Below, piece after piece: positions 9,079-18,525 of a DNA stretch of 64,000 nt. The translations under genes were made by a program, and so were the position numbers. The notes beneath the pieces were generated by a model. It made no database searches. It had not been told where the DNA came from and saw nothing but the letters and a program-made list of their open reading frames with translations. Where the stretch lies: contig MLAK01000549.1 in NCBI GenBank assembly GCA_001839685.1, positions 5,931-69,930 on the forward strand, read 5' to 3'. The first letter of the stretch is position 1. Every line of letters begins with the position of its first letter. This DNA is from Tritrichomonas foetus. Lineage: Eukaryota; Parabasalia; Tritrichomonadida; Tritrichomonadidae.

Positions 9079-10257
9079 TTACCAAATTTCTAAAGTGTTT
9101 TCATGGTCGTGCTTCTTTGGTTGGATTTTCTGAGAAAGTTCACTTTCACGTTCAGCATTAACAATGTTTGGATCTTCTTCTACAATTTGAGCATCTTCTC
9201 CTGGCTCAACAAACGCAAACTCATCATCTGCCAGAGTGAGACTTCCATTTCCAATTGGCATAAATCCAATCGACGTTGGTGGCCAAGCCGGCTGCTCCTG
9301 TTGAACATTAATTGATGAAAAATCAAAACTTCTGTTCATTTCACTTTCAACTGTCAAATTATTTACATTTTCATTATTTTCATTTTCGTTAATTGCTGAT
9401 TCTAAAATATCGCTGATAAGCGCAATAGGAACAGCACCGCCAAGAAGTGTCGGGTTAGCCCACCTTAAAATGAGAGAGACATTTTTATATGGTAAGATTT
9501 TTTTTTCATATAAAAACTCAAGCCAGGCTCCTGCCACTTCATTACCTTTAGATGTTTCTTCTGCAATACGGTAAGAAAATGCAGAGTAAAAGTATTTATA
9601 TCTTTTTGTCACTCTTTCTAAAAGTTCGGCAATTTTGTTTTTAAACGTATCACTAACTTTGTTTCTTTTCTGATTCTTATTTAAGACTAGCTTGACAAGC
9701 TCTTCAATTCCAAAACTCTGGATAACATTTGGTGAGTTTTCTTCAAAGCCTGTTGAAGAATTGAAAATAAAACTCATGATTTGATCATGAACTTCTTGTT
9801 CAATTGAATTGATTTCATTCAACTGAGCCTCCCAATAATTCGTTTTGAGCCATTCCAAGGCACTTTTGGCACCAATTGCTGCAAATTCAAATGATGGCAT
9901 CCGGCCATGGGTCGCGGCGTGTCGCAAAGTAACAACGAATTCTGGGACTCCGTAAGAAGCGCCTATTGTTGAAATCGGGACGCTTAAATTGGCATTTTTG
10001 AATGGCTCGACAACGCCATTAATGAACCTGATAATTGCGAGGGAAAGCGCGGAAGTGTTTTTTTCGTCTGAGTATAACTCGCGAAGCAACGATGCTGTAA
10101 CTTCAACAGCGATAGGTAATATTTGTTTTATTTGCCAAGATGAAACCCTGTTGCAGCCACATTTGATTTCTTTGACATTGTTGCTGTATAAAAGATGATA
10201 TGTTTCTTTCCATTCATCCCAACTTCGCCAGGCTACGACTTTGTTGCACTTGAACAT
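9079..10257 (-). CDS. LAS1: LAS1-type pre-rRNA endoribonuclease
   Basis: 392 residues. The N-terminus (VVAWRSWDEW) and the block around 100-135 match the Las1 family. The HEPN nuclease motif R-phi-xxx-H is intact as RHAATH (112-117). Las1 works with the Grc3 polynucleotide kinase to cut ITS2 of the pre-rRNA during large-subunit maturation in the nucleus. Beyond about 150 the protein is helical and divergent, ending in an acidic tail (residues about 340-392) rich in Glu/Asp/Asn. Its neighbours are unrelated. The family call is strong because the catalytic motif and the Trp-rich N-terminus occur together; the partner is not in this window. Confidence 0.85.
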   Translation of the reverse strand: MFKCNKVVAWRSWDEWKETYHLLYSNNVKEIKCGCNRVSSWQIKQILPIAVEVTASLLRELYSDEKNTSALSLAIIRFINGVVEPFKNANLSVPISTIGASYGVPEFVVTLRHAATHGRMPSFEFAAIGAKSALEWLKTNYWEAQLNEINSIEQEVHDQIMSFIFNSSTGFEENSPNVIQSFGIEELVKLVLNKNQKRNKVSDTFKNKIAELLERVTKRYKYFYSAFSYRIAEETSKGNEVAGAWLEFLYEKKILPYKNVSLILRWANPTLLGGAVPIALISDILESAINENENNENVNNLTVESEMNRSFDFSSINVQQEQPAWPPTSIGFMPIGNGSLTLADDEFAFVEPGEDAQIVEEDPNIVNAERESELSQKIQPKKHDHENTLEIW

Positions 10258-10522
10258 GAATCTAGAACGATGAAAAAGAATTCAATTTACTCTAGAGAAC
10301 TTTTTGACACTTATAAATGGTCAAATCCCGTTTTTTGATAACAATTTTAATGACCACGAAAAGTGACACTATAAATGTTCAAGTAAACTTCCATAATTCA
10401 AAAAGTTAACCTTTTTTTGGGGACATTAAAAAATCCCTGTTTGACTACTCAGTATTTAAAAAGATAGTAAATAAAATCGATTCTAGTTTATAAAAAAACA
10501 TAATAGTTAAGTAACTTATGAT

Positions 10523-11761
10523 TCAAAACAGTACCTTTGTTTTGGATGATACTAAAGATAATCTTTGCCTCATTTGTCCTTTAATTGGAAAAATTGGCTT
10601 TGGTTTATGAACTTTCACACTCTGTCCAAACGAAGTGACACTATGATTCAAGTGCTCTGATTTTTTCTTGAGTTTTTCATTTTTGGTTTCTTTTTGTAAT
10701 TTTGGTAGACATGTTGTCATTGGTATATTTTCGGCATTTTCAAGCCATGGAGACAATAATATTTGTTCTAATGTGATTCTTTTATGTGGATTTACTTGCA
10801 TCATTGAAGAAATGAGATTTCGGCATTCATTGCTGACAATATTATTAATTGCCTTGTAACTACCAGCAAGAATTTGCTGTGTAACATGCTTTTCTGTGTC
10901 GCCATCCCATGGAAGAGACCCAGTTACCATATGATATAATAATACGCCCAAACTCCAAACGTCTGCGAGTTTTGGATCATGATCAATTTTACAAATCACT
11001 TCTGGTGCTAAGTATCCTGTTGATCCGCAAAAAGCTTTTGAAATATGTTGAGGGTCATGAAATGCACAAAATCCGAAATCAGAAACTTGAATATTCGGGA
11101 ATTTAGAGAATAGAATATTCTCAGGTTTTATATTTCTATGTGGAATATTTCTGTCATGGCCATATTTAATGGCAGTGACAATTTGATGAAATATGTGAGC
11201 AGCAAGATGTTCTTGGATCTTTCCAACTTGGTTTAAATAGTTTAACACATTACGGTCTTTACAATAATCCATAACAAAATAAACATGGGTCTTGGTTTGG
11301 TAAAAATTAATCAATTTATTAATATGCTGGCAATCTCCGGTTTTTTCGCTGTTATTTGATATGCTTTCATTTTTGACCTTGTCTGTGATTTCATCGTTGA
11401 CTTCATTTTCAAGATGGTTGGAAATATCATCGGAGTCCAAACTAAGTTCTTTCATGGTTTGTATTTCGCGATTAAGATAACCATTCTTACCATCAACAAC
11501 AATTTCGGTCAATCTTTCTTTGCTGACAGCTTTGATAGCAAGAATTGATCCAGTGAAGTTATCAACAGCTTTAAAGACAGTTCCAAAAGAGCCAGTGCCT
11601 ATCGTTTTGATACTCTTATAAGAAGTGCTTGGGATGTTTTCAATCGAATATAGATCTTTGCTGTTTGGAAGGAGAAGAATCGTCATTTGAAATAAATAAA
11701 CAAATAATTTTTTGAATGATGAGAATTTCAATGATCTCGCAGATTTCTTTTCACTTTTCAT
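10523..11761 (-). CDS. CAMK-like Ser/Thr kinase with HRD-to-HRN change
   Basis: 412 residues; kinase domain about 48-340. Visible motifs: glycine loop GTGSFGTVF (55-63), VAIK-type Lys77, DFG (228-230), APE-like APEVI (252-256), and an activation segment with GSTGYLAPE typical of CAMK/AMPK-like kinases. The catalytic-loop HRD is HRN: Asn210 replaces the catalytic Asp (codon AAT at 11134-11132; GAT would need one base). KPEN follows normally. An acidic insert of about 40 residues (107-146) separates the C-helix from the next strand. The tail is basic. Either a pseudokinase or a sequencing error; the rest is well conserved. Met26 (11686) is an alternative start, leaving the domain intact. Confidence 0.85.
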   Translation of the reverse strand: MKSEKKSARSLKFSSFKKLFVYLFQMTILLLPNSKDLYSIENIPSTSYKSIKTIGTGSFGTVFKAVDNFTGSILAIKAVSKERLTEIVVDGKNGYLNREIQTMKELSLDSDDISNHLENEVNDEITDKVKNESISNNSEKTGDCQHINKLINFYQTKTHVYFVMDYCKDRNVLNYLNQVGKIQEHLAAHIFHQIVTAIKYGHDRNIPHRNIKPENILFSKFPNIQVSDFGFCAFHDPQHISKAFCGSTGYLAPEVICKIDHDPKLADVWSLGVLLYHMVTGSLPWDGDTEKHVTQQILAGSYKAINNIVSNECRNLISSMMQVNPHKRITLEQILLSPWLENAENIPMTTCLPKLQKETKNEKLKKKSEHLNHSVTSFGQSVKVHKPKPIFPIKGQMRQRLSLVSSKTKVLF

Positions 11762-12417
11762 ATTTTTTGAGATTATTCTACAGAGTCAACAAAATTTTCA
11801 GAGTAAATTATCTCGATCATTTAACTTTTTAATAAAGTTATCATTTTGTTTCCGAAATGAGAAATAATACCCAAACTTTTTGAATCATTGCTTATTTACA
11901 TAGAAATTATTTCATAGAGATTAATTGTGAGTGATCATTCAAAAAAGTCTAACGGAATAATGTTAAAAATTGATAAAGACATCAAAATTGTGAATCTGAT
12001 GCATAGAAAAGACCAAAATGGCATTTTTGTCAATTCTTCGTCTGGATAAAAAGGGGTTTATTAATTATGAATCAGATTTCAGCTGACAATTTATTCGTTG
12101 GCAACTCAATTATTTTAATCAAAAAGTCACATGCATTTTTTATTTTTTGAAATAAACATCAGAGAAAAAATTCAATATATCAACCATTTATTTCCAGAAT
12201 TCTCAACACATAATCTTATGGATGAGACCATATAAGCTATTAAAAAATGAGAAGGATTCGAGATTTTTCATTATTTTTCCTTGATATTTTGGCTTCGTAA
12301 ATTTAATTTCTCGACTTAATAGTAAAACAAAAAGTCATATTTATAAATAAGTTAATTTTCCACATCAGTTAAGTATACAAAAAGTGGAAATAAATTATTT
12401 CATCTAATTTTTCTTAG
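11762..12417. other. Divergent promoter region
   Basis: 656 bp between the divergent kinase and phosphodiesterase-like genes. AT-rich; TCATCTAA lies 16 bases before the plus-strand ATG. Nothing else recognised. Confidence 0.5.
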
Positions 12418-15400
12418 ATGAGTGAAATACGAGGAATCGATAAAGATATCTTACGAGTTTCATCAAAGAAAGATAAATTTGCTCGTAGAGCCAGTATTTT
12501 TAAACCATCAATTGATCCGATCACTACAGACGAACCAACCGAGCACAAATTAAAATCAATATCACCAAAAAAACCAAGTCTTCCGCTTATTCCACAAATA
12601 AATCATTCCAATGAGTCAGGTAAAGTATCGAGCTCATCACGCGCTTCAACATCTTCATTTTCGACTTTTAAAACCACGCTAGCTGCCAAAAACGTATTAA
12701 ACAAACCACCTCCAGCGAAAGTCCAGCCTCTTTTTGGCCCTAAAGTAGTAGCAAATACACCTGACAGAATGTTGGCAAAAGCAGAAGAAGATTTAGCTTT
12801 GGGTAAAGAATTGGATGATTTTTTTTTACAATTATCGCACGAATCACTTCACGCTGCTATTGAGTCGTTTATTCAACAGCACTTAAATGCTGGCCAGGTT
12901 ATTTTCTGGCATGTCATTTCCTCAATTCAAAGGTTTTATTCATATCGCTTAAATTTGTCCTCTCAGCATAATGCAGGATTGCTTGGATATGCTTTTCAAA
13001 CACGAGCACCTGTTGTCATTCCAATTGCCAACAAGCATGAGTGGTATGATGTTAACGTTGATGGTTTGGTTATTAATGCAACCACATCACTTGTAATTTT
13101 TCCTTTATTTGATTCAATGAATAATCTTATTGCATTAGTTGAGGTGTCTAAAAAAGCGAATGATGCTAACGTTTCAAAAGCTGATTTTCGCTTTATTGAA
13201 GGATTCCAAAACAAATTCAGAGTATTTAGTCATTGGATTCTCCAATTTGATGAAAAAATAGAATATTTTGATCTTTTAACGTTAATGGAAATTGAACAAT
13301 TTACTTTATTATATAAGCAAAAAATGAGTCAATTATTTGATTGTCGAGAAGCAGAAATTTGGGTAAATGACGTCAAAACTTCTCAGTTTTATTGTTATGG
13401 TTATGAAACAAAAGTCGTTGTTGAGCAAAATAAAATTGGTGTGGTTGGAAGCGTTTTTAATCGACAACAAGTCTTTAATTGTTATGTAAATAATCTTCAG
13501 AGTAGTTATAATTCTGAAACTGACGGAAAAATCGAAGAACCAATATTGGCTATTTCTCATTGTGATCCAGTAAGTAAAACAAAGTATGTAATTATGATTA
13601 GAGGGCAGAAAACACAAAAATGTTTTACATCTAATGATGAAGAACGATTAACAAGACTCGCACCTTTCATTTTTTCATCTTTTATTAATACATTATATAT
13701 TCAAGAAAAAAATGATCATGAAGCAGGTAATGAAAAGTTTGTCGAATCTCTTATTCGTGTTTTACCAAAGGTTAACCAAAAAATTCGACCCCAAGACGTT
13801 TTGGAAACGGCCATGAAAGAATTAAAAAGTTTTTCAAAAGCAGATAGAGTTACTTATTATGAAATTGATCGAGAAAAAAATGTTTTAAGTAGTTTATATT
13901 TAGAAGGTTTCAAAGATAGAATTCAAGTTCCAATTGGCAAAGGACATTGTGGAATTGCAGCATTAAGAGGTAAAGTGTTAAATACTGCAGATGCGTATGA
14001 GGATAAATATTTTGATAATTCTTATGATAAATATACGCAATATAAAACAAAATCACTTTTGTCTGTCCCAATTATTAATACAAATGGTGCAGTTGGATCT
14101 TTAATTCAATTATTAAATAAAAAAGATTCAAAGCCATTTTCCTTAAGTGATACTGGCGCTTCACAAATCTTTGGAACAGTTTGTACTTGTCTATTAACAA
14201 CATCAACATTGTTAGCTGAATTAAATGATACTTCTCGAAGATTAGATGGAATGAATACTGCTCTTGATATTTTAGCAAAAAATGAAAATATTTATAATTT
14301 GGTTGTTGAAAATTGTAGATCTGTTTTACAATGTGAATATGTAACATTTTATACAAGTGATGAAGCTGCTTTCATTTTCCATCCAATTGCGACAACTGGA
14401 AAGAAAGTTTTCGCCGATATTTCCTCAGTTAGAGGAATCGCAGCAGAAGTAAAGAAACGAAATGATATTTTTTATACTAATGATGTGAAAAATCATGAAG
14501 CCCTGGCTGGTGAAAACGAAGAAGAGAAAAGAATAATGATTTCTTTGATTATTTGTCCAATTTGTAGTAAAAAAGGAAAAGTTATTGGAATATTAAGAGC
14601 ATTAAATAAAAGAGGTTTATTTGATAAAAATGATTGTCGATCAATTCAAAATTATGCAAGATTAATTTCTTTAATTCACGACGATGAAAAAATACGACGA
14701 ATTAATGAATTTGGCGCAGCTCAAATCAAAATGGATAAATGGATTAATATTTCTGAAAATGGAGCGAGTTGTATTCCTCAAATGTTAAGGCTTTCCGAAG
14801 AACAAAAGAATCTAATTACGACTCTTGATTTTAGTGTTTACGAATGGAATAATAATGGATTATTTCAAATCATTTTCCATGGATTTGGATCGATGGGAAT
14901 ATTAACTCGTATGAAATTAGAAAATAATTTATTGTATGCTTTTCTTTTTGAATGTAAACAAGAATACTTGAAAAATAATAATTCTTTCCATAATTGGCAC
15001 CATGCAGTTGAAAGGATGCAATTTTTAATGTACTTAGTTGAAACTGCAAAATTAGATACGGCTTTACAACCACGTGATCACTTTGCTTTAGCAGTTGCTA
15101 CTATTGCTGCGTTTATTTCACATAATGGAACAAATAATCGTTATCATGTAGAAACTGAAACACCTTTTGGTGTCTCACTTCCATCAGAATCCACAATTGA
15201 AATTATGTGCATCATGAAATTAATTAGTCTAATGTCACAAGAAAAGACCAATTTAATGCACAACATGACTAACGAAGATAAACAATATATTTGGAAAATT
15301 ATTATTATGTTGATGAAGAATTCTGATATCAATAAAGAATCTGATTTATTGCTAAAAGCTGCAGCTAAATTGAAACAATCAACTTTAGATATGACAATGT

Positions 15401-15765
15401 ATGAAGATCGCTGGGCGATTATATTTTTATTGTTTAGAGCATCTCTTTGTTCGACATATTGTAGACCATTTTTAATTTCTCAGAAATGGCATGATTTAGA
15501 AATCGATGAAATGCTTCATCTTGGTGATCTTGAAGAAAAAGCGAAACTGCCTTATTCTTCACCAAACCATTGCAGGGAAATTGTAAACAAAACTGAACAT
15601 GCACTTGAAGTACTTCAACAAAAGGTAATTCCTTTGATGGAAGTGTTGAGCAAGGGTTTTCCAGATATGAAGGATGCTTATTCTATCGTTTTATCGAATT
15701 TTAAAACATGGGAACATTTGAAAAATTCGAAAAGTACTTCCTCGAATCAATTCAATATTCAATAA
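12418..15765 (+). CDS. Multi-GAF cyclic-nucleotide phosphodiesterase-like protein, probably inactive
   Basis: 1115 residues: a Ser/Pro-rich N-terminus with a protein kinase A-type site RRAS (23-26), about four GAF or GAF-like domains (roughly 128-275, 285-425, 440-605, 610-765), then a class I 3',5'-phosphodiesterase fold (about 790-1095). The fold is shown by FHNWHHA (HNxxH motif, 858-862), SHNGTNN (901-907) and the terminal SQKW...LGD helix. Three metal ligands are missing: the HD pair that precedes xDHxGTNN is Ala898-Phe899, and the Asp of the later ASDIS-type motif is Leu1010. In known enzymes these bind the catalytic Zn/Mg. So the domain probably senses or scaffolds rather than hydrolyses. 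GAF domains in this class bind cAMP or cGMP. Stop is TAAA. Confidence 0.85.
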   Translation: MSEIRGIDKDILRVSSKKDKFARRASIFKPSIDPITTDEPTEHKLKSISPKKPSLPLIPQINHSNESGKVSSSSRASTSSFSTFKTTLAAKNVLNKPPPAKVQPLFGPKVVANTPDRMLAKAEEDLALGKELDDFFLQLSHESLHAAIESFIQQHLNAGQVIFWHVISSIQRFYSYRLNLSSQHNAGLLGYAFQTRAPVVIPIANKHEWYDVNVDGLVINATTSLVIFPLFDSMNNLIALVEVSKKANDANVSKADFRFIEGFQNKFRVFSHWILQFDEKIEYFDLLTLMEIEQFTLLYKQKMSQLFDCREAEIWVNDVKTSQFYCYGYETKVVVEQNKIGVVGSVFNRQQVFNCYVNNLQSSYNSETDGKIEEPILAISHCDPVSKTKYVIMIRGQKTQKCFTSNDEERLTRLAPFIFSSFINTLYIQEKNDHEAGNEKFVESLIRVLPKVNQKIRPQDVLETAMKELKSFSKADRVTYYEIDREKNVLSSLYLEGFKDRIQVPIGKGHCGIAALRGKVLNTADAYEDKYFDNSYDKYTQYKTKSLLSVPIINTNGAVGSLIQLLNKKDSKPFSLSDTGASQIFGTVCTCLLTTSTLLAELNDTSRRLDGMNTALDILAKNENIYNLVVENCRSVLQCEYVTFYTSDEAAFIFHPIATTGKKVFADISSVRGIAAEVKKRNDIFYTNDVKNHEALAGENEEEKRIMISLIICPICSKKGKVIGILRALNKRGLFDKNDCRSIQNYARLISLIHDDEKIRRINEFGAAQIKMDKWINISENGASCIPQMLRLSEEQKNLITTLDFSVYEWNNNGLFQIIFHGFGSMGILTRMKLENNLLYAFLFECKQEYLKNNNSFHNWHHAVERMQFLMYLVETAKLDTALQPRDHFALAVATIAAFISHNGTNNRYHVETETPFGVSLPSESTIEIMCIMKLISLMSQEKTNLMHNMTNEDKQYIWKIIIMLMKNSDINKESDLLLKAAAKLKQSTLDMTMYEDRWAIIFLLFRASLCSTYCRPFLISQKWHDLEIDEMLHLGDLEEKAKLPYSSPNHCREIVNKTEHALEVLQQKVIPLMEVLSKGFPDMKDAYSIVLSNFKTWEHLKNSKSTSSNQFNIQ

Positions 15766-16155
15766 AATTAAATTCGATTCATCGGATTCGCAGAATTTTG
15801 GAAAATAGAATTAATCGAAATCTTATATTATGTTTGTATTTAATAAATATAATTTATTGCGAACATTCTTCAAGTTTAACGATTATTTTTGTTTTTTTGA
15901 GGGTACCTTGAGTGAGTTAACAATTATTTCATTGTGAACACATTCTTCAAGTTCAAGTTGGTGAAGATGAAGGATAAGCAATGGAAAGAAAGATACTCTC
16001 GTTTTATTATTAGATATTAAAATAAAACAAAAAATAAATCCTTGGATTGGAAAATTTCAACTCTTTGCTCCTATTAATTTTTGATTTATATGATTTTGTA
16101 TTGGAAAATAAATTCTGTGAAAAATAAAGTAAAGAATTTTGAAATAAGATACAAT
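15766..16155. other. Convergent spacer with gene-fragment remnant
   Basis: 390 bp between convergent genes; contains the duplicated fragment described separately. Otherwise AT-rich. Confidence 0.6.
15854..15975 (-). pseudogene. Decayed fragment of the adjacent armadillo-like gene
   Basis: Positions 15921-15975 match 16830-16884 inside the neighbouring gene at 52 of 55 bases in the same orientation. Read on the minus strand it encodes ILHLHQLELEECVHNEII, one residue different from the intact gene; two of three changes are synonymous. A second, shorter partial copy (GAACATTCTTCAAGTT) lies at 15860-15875. No flanking frame is open. This is a remnant of a duplicated paralogue. Confidence 0.7.
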
Positions 16156-17586
16156 TTATAAATCTAACAATGGCTCTATAATTTCTAAAAAATAAAGAAC
16201 ATTTCCTTCAATATCAGGATTCTTGTGACTAACTGAATCATGAATGTTACATAGAATTTGATAAAATTCGTGAATATCAATTTGATTGAACAACGGATGC
16301 TGAAACAGTTCTTCTTCAGAGCAACTCGCGAAAGCAGCTGTTGCATTTTGATATAATGCATTTAAAATTTCTTTCCAAACTGATTGTTTTGTGATATTCA
16401 AAAATTCTACCAATTCAACTACAATGTTTTGATGAATGATAAAATTTTGAATTCTTGGATCTTTTGCAAAATTACATAGTCCACAGAAAAAGTTAATTGA
16501 TGCGACTTTTGCATCAAATGATCCATTTTTTAAAAGATTTAATGATAATTCTGCAAAGCCGCTACTAACAATTTCCAACACAATATCATGACCAAGAGAA
16601 AAACAGTTTTGTAAAGCTTTCAAAATTCGAATATGGCATGATTCATTCAAAAGCGGAACTAACGATTGAAATTTAAGTAATAACCCTTTTTGGTAGATCA
16701 TTTTGGTATATTTATCAGAACATGATGTTGAATTTACAAAAATATCAAGAATTCTTTCTTTATCAATTTGTTTACAATTTTGAATTCGTGATATTAAAAA
16801 ATTATCGACATCTGTACAAGCAAAGAATTCAATTATTTCATTGTGAACACATTCCTCAAGCTCAAGTTGGTAAAGATGAAGGATTTCACTGAATACTCGG
16901 CTATCATTACTTTCTATGAATTTTGGGACTAAGCCTTTAAAAAAGTCTGATGCATAAAGAATTGTTTGATCTTTCGTAAATGATGAAAGAACATCATTAA
17001 TAATACGGAGAAGTAGTAAAAAATGTTCAACTGGAATTTCTGGACTATTCATGAATTCAATGATATGATTGAAAAAATCAAATTTAGAATTAATTGTGTC
17101 AATCACATCAACGGATGAAGTCAAAAAGTTTGATAATAGATTAGCTTCACATTTTTTCATAGGATGGAAGATTTTTTGAATCAAAATGGTGATTGGTTCG
17201 GAATCTAAAATCTCGCTTCCTAATTTCGGCCTTGTTAGGATTATCCGGCTGGCAAGCGATACAACTTTATCGTACAATGGCGTGTTAGCGTCAAGGTTCT
17301 GAGAAAGAGTCAAAATGAACTCCAAATGCTGATGTTTGATATTTTTGATATCAAATTGAATTAAAAACATGATTCGATCAATAGATTGATTGACAACATT
17401 TAAATCGGTTGTTTGAAGTGAAGAAAAAGAAAGTTCAAACTCTTGAGAATATTTTTTGTTTTCTTCTGGTGAAACATTTCTTGGAATGAAAATATTTTCA
17501 TTGAGTGTTGGAGTATTGACTATCGATCTTGCTTCAATTGCACTCCTTAAAAGGTCTTCTGTCGCTTTAATATTGTCATTGATCAT
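16156..17586 (-). CDS. Armadillo/HEAT-like helical repeat protein
   Basis: 476 residues, entirely helical, with degenerate armadillo-like repeats across about 55-470 (for example SINFFCGLCNFAKDPRIQ followed by VVELVEFLN). The ending FLEIIEPLLDL resembles the last helix of trichomonad armadillo-like paralogues. Such proteins are interaction scaffolds; no partner can be inferred. TCATTC lies immediately upstream of the ATG. A decayed copy of an internal segment sits about 900 bp downstream at 15921-15975, showing that the locus has duplicated before. Confidence 0.6.
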   Translation of the reverse strand: MINDNIKATEDLLRSAIEARSIVNTPTLNENIFIPRNVSPEENKKYSQEFELSFSSLQTTDLNVVNQSIDRIMFLIQFDIKNIKHQHLEFILTLSQNLDANTPLYDKVVSLASRIILTRPKLGSEILDSEPITILIQKIFHPMKKCEANLLSNFLTSSVDVIDTINSKFDFFNHIIEFMNSPEIPVEHFLLLLRIINDVLSSFTKDQTILYASDFFKGLVPKFIESNDSRVFSEILHLYQLELEECVHNEIIEFFACTDVDNFLISRIQNCKQIDKERILDIFVNSTSCSDKYTKMIYQKGLLLKFQSLVPLLNESCHIRILKALQNCFSLGHDIVLEIVSSGFAELSLNLLKNGSFDAKVASINFFCGLCNFAKDPRIQNFIIHQNIVVELVEFLNITKQSVWKEILNALYQNATAAFASCSEEELFQHPLFNQIDIHEFYQILCNIHDSVSHKNPDIEGNVLYFLEIIEPLLDL

Positions 17587-17951
17587 GAATGAGAGAAATC
17601 AGATTCACTTTTTCGGATAAGTGATTTCGGAGAATAGTGAATATCTCGGAATAGAATTTTAAAATCATTTTGATTTCCATAAAAATAATAAAAACACTAT
17701 TAACTATTAGAAATAATTGATATATCTATTAATTATTATGCTATATCAATAAGATAAAGATATTTCAAAATGAAAGATAATTGAAGGATTTATGAAATGT
17801 GAGATGAAATAGTTATGAATGCTCATCTTTCTGGTAAATATCTCTTGTATCTGAATGATTCTGCCATAAAAAAAGACAGGACATCTCTTATAATAAAACA
17901 TAAAGTACAAAAAAACACATGTTGGGTTTAATGAGAGAATAATTAAATACT
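17587..17951. other. Spacer, nothing recognised
   Basis: 365 bp AT-rich spacer between two minus-strand genes. Confidence 0.5.
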
Positions 17952-18185
17952 TTATTTTGGTTGATAATTTTCGATAAAATCAAGAGCACCTTGGATTGGA
18001 TCATCGCACCTATTTTCGACAAGGTGGGCAATCATTTCTGTTAATATATCGCGAATTTTATGATCTTCCATATATTTATCTAATTCTCTGTGATCAAGGT
18101 CTTGCTTTCTGTCTGGGAACTTTGGTTCGTTTTCCTCTGCCTTCGAGGAGGCATGAGAAGTATTACTCATTGATGATCCACTCAT
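17952..18185 (-). CDS. RIIa/Dpy-30-type dimerisation-docking protein
   Basis: 77 residues: a disordered Ser/Glu-rich start, then a single RIIa-type docking domain at about 36-74, with the pattern YMEDHKIRDILTEMIAHL followed by DDPIQGALDFIENY. In the family, two such helical hairpins dimerise and form a groove for an amphipathic anchoring helix. Stand-alone versions occur in flagellar radial spokes, fibrous-sheath proteins and COMPASS (Dpy-30). No cAMP-binding domain follows, so this is not a kinase A regulatory subunit. Stop is TAAA-type. Met6 is an alternative start. A second RIIa-like domain occurs at the end of the SHIPPO-repeat gene at 29479. Confidence 0.72.
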   Translation of the reverse strand: MSGSSMSNTSHASSKAEENEPKFPDRKQDLDHRELDKYMEDHKIRDILTEMIAHLVENRCDDPIQGALDFIENYQPK

Positions 18186-18525
18186 ATGTAAGTAAAAATG
18201 TTTGAAACGTATTTTTATTAAACGGTCGACACAAATTTTGTGAATGGCGTCACTTTTCTTGAATTTGATTCACAATTTTATTTTTTTCTCTTTTAGAAGC
18301 ATTCCTTCGCATTTTTGCTCATCTTTCTATTTCATTATTCAAGTAACAAAAGTCGAAGAAATCATTTCATCTCTTAATATTTTGATTAAAAAATGTAAGT
18401 ATTAATCAAAATATTGTAAATCATTATGAAATCACATACTAGAGATTGACGAAACATACTAAACAAATAAAAGATAAAATAATATAATATTTATGAAAGA
18501 AGGAAAGAAAAAAAAAAAACATAAA
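18186..18525. other. Spacer, nothing recognised
   Basis: 340 bp AT-rich spacer between two minus-strand genes; contains no supported gene. Confidence 0.5.
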
